64,000 bases of DNA. Source: Candidatus Omnitrophota bacterium (GTDB taxonomy: Bacteria > Hinthialibacterota > Hinthialibacteria > Hinthialibacterales > JAKPRU01). Shown piece by piece: positions 1-7,254 of the stretch. Under the pieces are notes generated by a model, which did not search any database, was not told where the DNA came from, and saw nothing but the letters and a program-made list of their open reading frames with translations. Position 1 is the stretch's first letter; every line of letters starts with the position of its first letter. The translations under genes were made by a program, and so were the position numbers. Location of the stretch: the NCBI GenBank assembly GCA_029570205.1, contig JAKQSI010000021.1, forward strand, positions 58,872 to 122,871. The letters are read 5' to 3'.

Positions 1-1
1 C

Positions 2-247
2 GTGTTTCTGATCGTTTTCGCCGCCACCCGCATTGTCTCCCTCGGCTCACTCCTTGCCGCCATGACTCTCGTCCTCGTTCAAATGATCGAGTATTTCTAC
101 TTCCCCGCCTGGTCACCCAGTACGGAAATCTTTGTCTTTTCGGTTCTCGCTGCCATCCTGGTAGTCATCAAACACCGCTCGAATATCCGACGTCTCCTGG
201 CCGGGCAGGAAAACAAATTGTCCCTCTCGAAAGGAAATTCATCGTGA
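2..247 (+). CDS. plsY: Glycerol-3-phosphate acyltransferase PlsY, C-terminal part
   Basis: This is the C-terminal ~81 residues of an integral membrane protein; the frame is open to the window edge, so the gene starts outside. Two hydrophobic segments are followed by a basic end with the motif HRSNIRRLLAGQENK, which matches the conserved C-terminal segment of PlsY. The family transfers an acyl group from acyl-phosphate to glycerol-3-phosphate, the first step of phospholipid synthesis, at the inner membrane. The stop codon overlaps the GTG start of hisA, so the two genes are probably cotranscribed and translationally coupled. The call rests on one motif and the membrane character. Confidence 0.8.
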   Translation: MFLIVFAATRIVSLGSLLAAMTLVLVQMIEYFYFPAWSPSTEIFVFSVLAAILVVIKHRSNIRRLLAGQENKLSLSKGNSS

Positions 248-1011
248 AAATCATTCCGGCAATCGACGTTCGAGGCGGGCGCTGTGTACGCCTGTACCAG
301 GGTGACTATAACCGCGAACAAATGTATTCCGAGGACCCCGTCTCTGTCGCCCTCAAATGGCAACATGATGGCGCGGAACTGCTCCACCTCGTCGATCTCG
401 ACGGCGCAAGAGATGGAGCCCCCACTAATCGAGACATTCTCGCCACCATTGCCGGACAAACCTCCTGCCCCTGCGAGGTCGGCGGAGGCATTCGCGAGGA
501 GGACCATATCCGCTGGTATCTGGACCATGGTGTCAACCGGATCATCCTGGGAAGCATGGCGATCTCCGATCCCCCCCGCTTCCGACAAATCTGCCGCACT
601 TTCCCCGGGCGCATCGTCCTCGCCCTCGATGCCAGGAACGGCTTCGTTTCCACACGCGGGTGGCGTGAGGATTCTGCCCTCCGCGCCGAGGACCTTCTCA
701 TCCAGGTCAGCAACCTCCCCCTCGCCGCTGTGCAATATACCGACATCGCCAAAGACGGCACACTGGAAGGTCCGAACCTCCCCGCCGTTCGCTCCATGGC
801 GGCTCTGTGCCCGTTTACCTTTATTACCGCCGGCGGAATCGGTACCCTGGATCATATCCGGGCGTTGGAAAAGCTCAATCGAGAATTGGATGGAAAAATC
901 TGGGGAGCCATTGTCGGACAGGCGCTGTATCGCGGGGCTTTCACCTTGCCGGAAGCCATTGTGGCGGCGTGCGGCGAAAACCTGCCCGGATTGACCGAAA
1001 AAGGATCATGA
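244..1011 (+). CDS. hisA: HisA, ProFAR isomerase (histidine biosynthesis)
   Basis: At 255 residues this is full length for HisA, the (beta/alpha)8-barrel isomerase that converts ProFAR to PRFAR in histidine biosynthesis. The start AIDVRGG carries the general base Asp8 and LALDARNG carries the second catalytic residue Asp129. Phosphate-binding loops VGGGIR (79-84) and TAGGIG are present, as is the HisA signature TDIAKDGT. The GTG start overlaps the plsY stop (GTGA). HisF and the other his genes are not in the window, so the histidine genes are scattered. It is followed after 4 bp by panD in the same run. Confidence 0.96.
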   Translation: MKIIPAIDVRGGRCVRLYQGDYNREQMYSEDPVSVALKWQHDGAELLHLVDLDGARDGAPTNRDILATIAGQTSCPCEVGGGIREEDHIRWYLDHGVNRIILGSMAISDPPRFRQICRTFPGRIVLALDARNGFVSTRGWREDSALRAEDLLIQVSNLPLAAVQYTDIAKDGTLEGPNLPAVRSMAALCPFTFITAGGIGTLDHIRALEKLNRELDGKIWGAIVGQALYRGAFTLPEAIVAACGENLPGLTEKGS

Positions 1012-1015
1012 ACAC

Positions 1016-1405
1016 ATGCTTCGACGAATGTTGAAATCAAAAATACAGCAAATCCGAGTCACTCATAAAGAACTGTATTATGCCGGAAGTCTCGCCGTCG
1101 ATATGGACCTTTACGATGCCGCGGATATCAAGTCCGGCGAATCCGTCCATATCTACAATATGTCCAACGGCGAACGGCTCGAAACGTATGCCATCCCGGC
1201 TCCACGTGGCTCCGGTATCGTTTCCATTAAAGGAGCCGCATGTCGGAAAATGGAGATCGGCGATGAAATCCTCGTCGTCTCCTTCGCCGACTATTCCGAG
1301 GAGGAAGTAAACCGATACCGGCACAAAATCGTGTTCGTCGACAGCAACAATAAACTCGACCGTATCGAAGAACGAACCGACAACGATTACCTGCCGAATA
1401 CGTGA
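1016..1405 (+). CDS. panD: Aspartate 1-decarboxylase proenzyme PanD
   Basis: The 129-residue protein matches PanD in length and pattern. The self-cleavage site is present as Y-Y-A-Gly24-Ser25, where Ser25 becomes the catalytic pyruvoyl group. The segments YNMSNGERLETYAIPAPRGSG and INGAA-like IKGAA are typical of the family. PanD makes beta-alanine from L-aspartate for pantothenate and CoA synthesis in the cytosol. The gene sits 4 bp after hisA and its stop overlaps a possible GTG start of the following glycosyltransferase. No other pan gene is in the window. Confidence 0.95.
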   Translation: MLRRMLKSKIQQIRVTHKELYYAGSLAVDMDLYDAADIKSGESVHIYNMSNGERLETYAIPAPRGSGIVSIKGAACRKMEIGDEILVVSFADYSEEEVNRYRHKIVFVDSNNKLDRIEERTDNDYLPNT

Positions 1406-2562
1406 CCGGCATCGGCTACCGGATGAACAACACACGCCCACGGCTTCTTATTGTCTGGCACGGCGCTCTCTTTCCGGAATATCGGAAACCGTTCGATCTG
1501 TTGCACCGCTCCACCTGCGATGTCGCACTCCTCGTCCCGACACACTGGCGACAGGCCCTTCCTCGCGAGCAGGCATATATCCCGGACAGTAACGAATCCT
1601 TTCGGACTTGTGTGGAACGTGTCCGCTTCTCCAACCACGCCGTACTCCACTATTATCCCGATTTGTACCGGATTCTCCGCGAGACTTCGCCCGACGTGCT
1701 TCTAGCAATGGAGGAGCCATACAGCCTGCTTACCGCACGCCTGCTGTTCTGGTGCCGAAAACACAACATCCCATTCCTTTTTCATACCTACCAGGATATT
1801 TACAAACGTTACCCGCCCCCGTTCGGCTGGACTCAATCTTATGTGCTGAAACACGCGGATTTGGCCCTGGCAGCCAATCGCACGGTCGAACAGGTCCTTC
1901 GCCGGAAAGGATTTACCCGTCCGATCCTCCTGTATCCCTACGGGATTGATCCCGTTCAATTCCAGCCTGTCGAAAAGCAATCCTCTACCATGATTCGCAT
2001 CGGCTATGTCGGCCGATTTGTCCCCGAAAAAGGCATCGATTTGCTCATTTCCGCTTTCGCAAAACTGCCTTCGAGTACTCAACTGGTCCTGGTCGGCGAT
2101 GGCCCGGAACGAGGCGCGCTTGTGGAATTATCAAATACACTTCGCGTAGCCGATCGGATCGAATGGATCGACCTGGTTCCCCCAAGTCAATTACCGAATA
2201 TCTACCGAGACATGGATATCTTCGTTCTTCCATCCCGCACCATGCCGAACTGGCAGGAACAGTTCGGACGGGTTCTTGTCGAGGCCATGGCCTGCGGTGT
2301 TCCGGTAGTCGGTTCCAGCTGCGGCGCAATCCCCGAAGTAATTGGCGATGCAGGTCTCCTCTTCCCTGAAAACAGCCTGGATCTTCTCGTTTCCTGCCTG
2401 AATCGCCTGATGAACTCCGAACCGCTCCGCCAGGAATACGCGGTACGCGGACGTGAACGAGTGCTGCAATTCTATACACACGAACACTGCGCCCAGGTAC
2501 TCGATAATGCCTTAAAATCTTCCCTTTCCAAGTCTGGGGAGGGTCAGGGTGGGGTTGATTGA
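1402..2562 (+). CDS. GT4-type glycosyltransferase
   Basis: This 386-residue protein has the GT-B fold pattern of family GT4. The C-terminal nucleotide-sugar domain begins at GYVGRFVPEKGIDLLISAF, and near residue 290 there is the E-x7-E region EQFGRVLVEAMACGVPVV followed by GAIPEVIGDAGLLF. Such retaining enzymes transfer a sugar from an NDP- or UDP-sugar to a lipid- or polysaccharide-linked acceptor; the substrate cannot be told. A GTG start overlaps the panD stop; an ATG at 1423 is the alternative. The last ~15 residues (SLSKSGEGQGGVD) are encoded by a dispersed palindromic repeat and look like a non-native tail. Confidence 0.88.
   Translation: MTGIGYRMNNTRPRLLIVWHGALFPEYRKPFDLLHRSTCDVALLVPTHWRQALPREQAYIPDSNESFRTCVERVRFSNHAVLHYYPDLYRILRETSPDVLLAMEEPYSLLTARLLFWCRKHNIPFLFHTYQDIYKRYPPPFGWTQSYVLKHADLALAANRTVEQVLRRKGFTRPILLYPYGIDPVQFQPVEKQSSTMIRIGYVGRFVPEKGIDLLISAFAKLPSSTQLVLVGDGPERGALVELSNTLRVADRIEWIDLVPPSQLPNIYRDMDIFVLPSRTMPNWQEQFGRVLVEAMACGVPVVGSSCGAIPEVIGDAGLLFPENSLDLLVSCLNRLMNSEPLRQEYAVRGRERVLQFYTHEHCAQVLDNALKSSLSKSGEGQGGVD
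2521..2560 (+). repeat. Palindromic G/C-rich dispersed repeat, copy A
   Basis: An imperfect inverted repeat (CCCTTTCC ... GGGGAGGG) is followed by a GGTCAGGGTGGGGTTG arm. It covers the 3' end of the first glycosyltransferase gene and the region before the next start. It aligns on the opposite strand with copies at 4493, 18770 and 30243, all of which have a CAACCCC-like leader and a CTCCCC/GGGGAG stem. Confidence 0.6.
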
Positions 2563-2605
2563 ATTGGGGGTTGGCCGGATAACACGAGACGAATTGTTGA
2601 CGCCA

Positions 2606-3724
2606 ATGACTAACATCCGCATTGCACTCAACGCCCTCTCCATTGCCAACCGAAGCGGAACCGGTCGGGCTGTCGAGGGCCTGCTGGATGGCCTGTCTCA
2701 ACTGGATACGCCCCGGTTCCAATACGACATCCTTCTCCCGAAACGTCACCCCGTCAAACAAACCTGGTCCGCCGCCGCCCACCTGTCCTGTCATTCCATC
2801 GGTCCCTCTTCCACAATCGCGCGAATCGCCTGGGAGCAAACCGTCCTGCCCCTTTGCGTCCGACATAAAAAATGCCCGGTTCTCCATTCCCCCGCTTTCA
2901 TCGCCCCGGTTTATGGCTTGGGCAGGGTCCGCTCCGTTGTCACCATTCATGACCTGACCTTTCTCAAGTTTCCAGAGACCATTCGGTTCGGTCGAAAGAG
3001 TTACTTCCATTGGGCAGTCCTCTCAAGCATGGAGAAATCGCATCTCGTCCTCACTGATTGCGAATCCGTCCGAAATGAGTTGATCTGCTTGGGTATTCCC
3101 TGCGAAAAGATTTTCTCTCTTCCTCTTGGCGTCGATGAACGGTTTTTCAGCGTTTCGGCGGAAGAAATCTCCCGTGTTCGCGCAAAATACTTTTTGCCGG
3201 AGTCCTATTGTCTTACCGTCGGAACCGTCGAGCCGCGGAAGAACCTGAAAACGATCCTGGCCGCATTCCGCTTGATTTCCGATGTCCCGCCCTTGGTCAT
3301 CGCCGGTCGGCTCGGCTGGAAGTACGATTCTGTTTTCAGCGAAATAAAGCGCGGCGATGTTCCGTTTCTGGATTACGTAGAGGATGCCGATCTCCCCGCT
3401 CTCTATGCCGGAGCAAGTCTGTACCTCGCCTCCTCTTTGTATGAGGGATTCGGCTTGACTGTCCTGGAGGCCATGGCCGCCGGTTGTCCGGTAATTGCCT
3501 CCGATATCCGCGCCCACCGCGAAATAGGCGCGGATTGCATCCAATATCTCCCTCCTGCCGACCCTGTTTCCTGGGCATCCGCCATCTCTTCCTTCTTCAA
3601 TCCGCAATCCACAATCCCCAATGCGCAGTCTTCTTCCCGTGCCCGCCAATTTTCCTGGAGACAACACGCCATCAACTTTGAGAGAATCATCTTGAATCAT
3701 GCTTTCCCCGGCGATAGCCTGTAG
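2606..3724 (+). CDS. GT4-type glycosyltransferase
   Basis: A second GT4-family enzyme of about 372 residues. I chose the ATG at 2606 because the protein then opens with the usual beta strand (MTNIRIALNALSIANRSGTGR) and because the in-frame upstream GTG (2549) lies in a palindromic repeat. Motifs are VGTVEPRKNLKTILAAF and, near the C-terminus, SLYEGFGLTVLEAMAAGCPV with the E-x7-E glutamates. It probably works with the preceding transferase on one surface glycan. A four-unit heptamer array (3598-3625) is embedded in frame near the C-terminus. Acceptor and sugar are unknown. Confidence 0.88.
   Translation: MTNIRIALNALSIANRSGTGRAVEGLLDGLSQLDTPRFQYDILLPKRHPVKQTWSAAAHLSCHSIGPSSTIARIAWEQTVLPLCVRHKKCPVLHSPAFIAPVYGLGRVRSVVTIHDLTFLKFPETIRFGRKSYFHWAVLSSMEKSHLVLTDCESVRNELICLGIPCEKIFSLPLGVDERFFSVSAEEISRVRAKYFLPESYCLTVGTVEPRKNLKTILAAFRLISDVPPLVIAGRLGWKYDSVFSEIKRGDVPFLDYVEDADLPALYAGASLYLASSLYEGFGLTVLEAMAAGCPVIASDIRAHREIGADCIQYLPPADPVSWASAISSFFNPQSTIPNAQSSSRARQFSWRQHAINFERIILNHAFPGDSL
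3598..3625 (+). repeat. Heptamer tandem array CAATCCN x4
   Basis: Four consecutive 7-base units are visible: CAATCCG, CAATCCA, CAATCCC, CAATGCG. They lie in frame inside the second GT4 gene and encode NPQSTIPNAQ, just before the last conserved helix. Such heptamer arrays recall the short tandemly repeated repetitive sequences of some cyanobacteria. Here the array adds a hydrophilic loop without disrupting the frame. Confidence 0.75.
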
Positions 3725-3777
3725 ACCGACATGGGGGGTGCTCCGTTAATACAAGGAAACCACTGAAAGGACTTGGC

Positions 3778-6700
3778 ATGATGCCGGAAGAAAACCGCAT
3801 GGGTTCTTCCCTGCAAGACTTTATGGCCCGCGTTTCAGCCCTCGCTGCCGTACATCGCCGGAGGGTTCTGCTTCGATGGTCGCTGATCTTCGCAATCTAT
3901 GGATTGCTTTCGCTGGCCTTTCTCATTCTTGCCGGGTATCTCACCGGCTTCTCCTTTGCAGGTCTGAATACCGCCGCCTGTGTGGTAATTGCCGGCGCTT
4001 TGTGGCTCATGGCCGATATCTCACGAATCCTTTTCTCCGGAAAACTCTCCAGTCGCGACCTGCTGAAACGATGCCAGGAGAAACACCCGGAAACATTCGA
4101 CCGCCTTCTCACCGCGCAGGATTTGGTGAAATCCCCCCAGGAGATTGACCGTTTGGGATATTCCCGCGAATTAGCTCTCCGCACTGTCAATTTCGCCGAG
4201 AAATATCTCGAAAATCTCCTGAAAGAGGAATGTCGGCGACCTCCCGTTGAACCGCCCGTTGCAATCATCGCCGGGCTGGTCGGCTTCGGTATGGTCGCGC
4301 TGCTTCTTCTGCCGACAGGGAATAACGCCGGACGAGAGTTATGGGATTCGATGAACGCCTGGTGGATGGAGCCGGTTGTGGTAACCGAAGGAAACATTCT
4401 CCTGACCGGTCCCGAACGAGTCCCGCGCGGCTCACCCGCCACACTTACCATCAGCGTGCCCCGACAATCCGCCTCAACACACATAAACACACACCTCTTT
4501 CCCTCAAAGATTCGGGGAGACACAGAGGGGGTTGACTTCCACCCCATCCTCCACATCCAAAAATCCGGCCAGTGGCAACGAATCCCGCTGGAACTCGGCC
4601 CCGATGGTTCCGCTCGCTATACTGTGCCCGCTGTCCAGGAATCGTTTGCCTGCCTGGTCACCGCCGGCGAACTTGCTTCCGAAAGACTCGTCATCCGCCC
4701 GGTCGATCCCCCTGTTCTGGCTGGAATCTCCTGGACTGTCACCCCTCCTGCTTACACATGCCTGCCCGAACGCAAATGGACCGGTGGCCTTACGCAGGTC
4801 GTGGTCCCCATGGGTAGCGCTGTCGAGGCTCTCGTTCGCGCCGACCAGCCTCTCACCGCCGCAACTTGGCTCCTGGGCGATACACGAATCCCCATGAACG
4901 CAACGGACACCGTTGCTGTCGCGTCCGTCCAGGTGTTTTCCCCCTCCCCCTTCGTGTTCGAACTCGTAAATGATCTCGCAATGACCGCGTATTCCGCCAC
5001 GGAATCCATCACTGTCCTGCCCGACCGCGCTCCCGAGGCCACCATTCAATCTCCGGCACAGACCGCTGATATCAGCCAGTCGCAGCAGCCTGAGATTCGC
5101 GCATCCGCCACGGATGATTACGGACTCCAGCGCGTTCTTCTCTGCTATGAAATCAACTACCAGGAGGCACAGCGGTTCACTACGGAACTGTGGGCCGCTC
5201 AGGATAGTGTGCAATGCCCGACGGAAATGGTCGTCACCTATAATTGGGACCTCAGCCCGTTCAAACTGATCCCCGGCGATGAAATTTCCTATTACATCGA
5301 GGCTTGGGATAACGATCCGTTCGCGCAGGCCAAGTCCGGGCGATCTCCCACACACATCCTCCGCTCGCCCAGCCTGGCGGATGTCTATCAGGAATTGTTC
5401 TCCATGGAGACTCAACAGGTAGATACGATGGAGAATATCGTCGAAAAACAACACTCCATCACCGAGGAAGTCCAGGATATCGCGGAAAATATCAAGGAAA
5501 AAACAGAACAACAAAAAGCGGAGGAGGGAAGTAAAAACTCCCTTTTCCCCGAACAGCAGCGACTGGAGGACCTCCAAAAACGTCAGGAGGAACTTCAAAG
5601 CCAGATGAACGAGCTCCAGCAGGAAATCGGCGAGATGACACAGAATGATCCCTCCGAATCCGACCGGAAGGCCGGGTTCTCCGTTGAAACATTGGAAAAA
5701 ATGGAGCGGATCCGCGAACTGATGAGCCAGATGCTCGATCAGCAGGGTAAGGAACTCCTTCAGAAAGTCGAACAGGTTATCCAGGATCTCTCCGAGAAAG
5801 TCGAACCGGTCGCCGTTGAGCAGATGCAGTTCTCCTTCGAACAATTCGAAAAAGAACTGGATCGAACGCTCAACCAAATGCAGGCTGCTTACCAGGTCCG
5901 CCAACTGGAGGGCCTCTGGCGTGTTGCCGAGGAAATGGCCGAACGCCAGGACCGACTCCAGCGGAATACCCAACAACTTGCCGAGGACAGGCAGAATCCC
6001 GACAAGGACCCGGAACAAATCGCCCGCGACCAGGCCGCTCTCGAACAGCGCCAGAATGCCCTCTCCCAGGATGCTCAGAACATGCTGAATGCCATGGACA
6101 AACTTGCGGAAAACATGGCCCAAATAAACCCGCCATTGAGCGGTAAATTGCAGAAAATGGCCGAGTCCGGACGAAATGAACTAAGCCGAAACATGCAGCA
6201 GGCAGGCGAAAAACTCGCGCAAAAAGACCTCTCCGGCGCTCAACAGTCCATGCAAAACGCACGTGATCAACTCAACAAAATGGCCTCCGAACTTCAGCAG
6301 GAATTCGGCAACCTCGGCGGATTAAGTATGCAGCTGGATCTTGAACGGATTACACGCCTCATCGACCGCACCCTCTTCCTCTCCGAACAACAGGAAAGGC
6401 TCGTCGCTTCCTCTTCGCCTCTCTCTCCGCCTGCGGAAATCCTTGAACTGGAAGTCCTCTATGCTCAGGAAGCCGCGCGAATCGCCAATGTCTGGAAAGA
6501 AATCATCGCCGGTAATCCCTTCGCGGATGTCTCCGTCATTCCCCTCATGGAATCCGCCGAGGCAGGGATGCGTCAGTCCGTCCAAATCTCCGAAAATGAA
6601 ACCTGGATTCCCCATGGCCCCGCGCACTCAGCCCTCACCAACATCAATGAGGCCGTCCGCGCCATGCTCGAAAGCATGAACACCCTCATGCAGCAGGCCG

Positions 6701-7254
6701 CCCAGCAGATGGGGGCGGAAGGTTTCTTCGATCAACTCCAGCAACTCATCGAGCAGCAGCAGCAACTCAATCAGGAATCGGGACGCCTTCAGCAACAGCA
6801 AGCCCGGGGCGAAGATATTTACTCCCAACTTCAACGCATGGCCACTCAGCAGGCCCGTATTCGCAAAGAACTTCAAGAATTGATGCGTAAGTATCGTCAC
6901 ATGAATAACTTACAAAGTAAACTCGATTCGGTGACCAGGGAGATGGAAGACGTCGAACGGCAAATCCAGGAAGCCAAACTGGATCGCGAACTCAAAGAAA
7001 AACAGGATCATATCCTTACTCGCATGTTGGAGGCCCAGGTCTCCCAGGAACAGGACACTTACGGCAAACGCCGGAAGGCGGAACGGCCCACCGGCCAGGA
7101 GGGCGAGTCCAATCCAACCGACCAGGTCATCCCCGGTTCCGAACAGGAAATCCGCGATATCTATAGTGAGTCCGACTCGCAGTTCGTTCCTTCACGGTAT
7201 CGGGAATTGGTCAAGCGGTATTTTCGAAGGATGGTGCAACAGGAATCCTTATGA
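3778..7254 (+). CDS. Large DUF4175-like membrane protein with long Gln/Glu coiled coil
   Basis: This 1158-residue protein begins with two predicted membrane helices (about 30-80) and a third at about 163-182. A presumably periplasmic beta-rich middle (about 200-530) has Ig-like strands, and a long Gln/Glu-rich coiled-coil tail runs from about 540 to the end. The layout resembles DUF4175-type proteins, whose biochemical role is unsettled; I infer a structural or scaffold role at the envelope. The start is preceded by GAAAGGAC. The next gene overlaps by ATGA, so the two are cotranslated. A palindromic repeat (4493-4535) is inserted in frame in the middle domain. Confidence 0.8.
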   Translation: MMPEENRMGSSLQDFMARVSALAAVHRRRVLLRWSLIFAIYGLLSLAFLILAGYLTGFSFAGLNTAACVVIAGALWLMADISRILFSGKLSSRDLLKRCQEKHPETFDRLLTAQDLVKSPQEIDRLGYSRELALRTVNFAEKYLENLLKEECRRPPVEPPVAIIAGLVGFGMVALLLLPTGNNAGRELWDSMNAWWMEPVVVTEGNILLTGPERVPRGSPATLTISVPRQSASTHINTHLFPSKIRGDTEGVDFHPILHIQKSGQWQRIPLELGPDGSARYTVPAVQESFACLVTAGELASERLVIRPVDPPVLAGISWTVTPPAYTCLPERKWTGGLTQVVVPMGSAVEALVRADQPLTAATWLLGDTRIPMNATDTVAVASVQVFSPSPFVFELVNDLAMTAYSATESITVLPDRAPEATIQSPAQTADISQSQQPEIRASATDDYGLQRVLLCYEINYQEAQRFTTELWAAQDSVQCPTEMVVTYNWDLSPFKLIPGDEISYYIEAWDNDPFAQAKSGRSPTHILRSPSLADVYQELFSMETQQVDTMENIVEKQHSITEEVQDIAENIKEKTEQQKAEEGSKNSLFPEQQRLEDLQKRQEELQSQMNELQQEIGEMTQNDPSESDRKAGFSVETLEKMERIRELMSQMLDQQGKELLQKVEQVIQDLSEKVEPVAVEQMQFSFEQFEKELDRTLNQMQAAYQVRQLEGLWRVAEEMAERQDRLQRNTQQLAEDRQNPDKDPEQIARDQAALEQRQNALSQDAQNMLNAMDKLAENMAQINPPLSGKLQKMAESGRNELSRNMQQAGEKLAQKDLSGAQQSMQNARDQLNKMASELQQEFGNLGGLSMQLDLERITRLIDRTLFLSEQQERLVASSSPLSPPAEILELEVLYAQEAARIANVWKEIIAGNPFADVSVIPLMESAEAGMRQSVQISENETWIPHGPAHSALTNINEAVRAMLESMNTLMQQAAQQMGAEGFFDQLQQLIEQQQQLNQESGRLQQQQARGEDIYSQLQRMATQQARIRKELQELMRKYRHMNNLQSKLDSVTREMEDVERQIQEAKLDRELKEKQDHILTRMLEAQVSQEQDTYGKRRKAERPTGQEGESNPTDQVIPGSEQEIRDIYSESDSQFVPSRYRELVKRYFRRMVQQESL
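4493..4535 (-). repeat. Palindromic G/C-rich dispersed repeat, copy D
   Basis: Read on the - strand, this begins CAACCCCCTCTGTGTCTCCCC, then has a short loop and GAGGGAAAGAGG. It closely matches the copy at 18770-18812. It lies in frame within the DUF4175-like gene and encodes a low-complexity stretch (HLFPSKIRGDTEGVDF) preceded by a CACA-rich run. Confidence 0.6.

Noticed and set aside
2045-3010. A 321-codon - strand frame over the GT4 genes.
   Set aside because: It overlaps two glycosyltransferases with recognisable motifs on the + strand; the - frame has no family pattern.
4504-6123. A long open frame on the - strand under the DUF4175-like gene.
   Set aside because: It is a shadow of the Gln/Glu-rich coding strand (repeats give Leu/Phe-rich nonsense), lacks a ribosome site, and the + frame has clear membrane and coiled-coil features.
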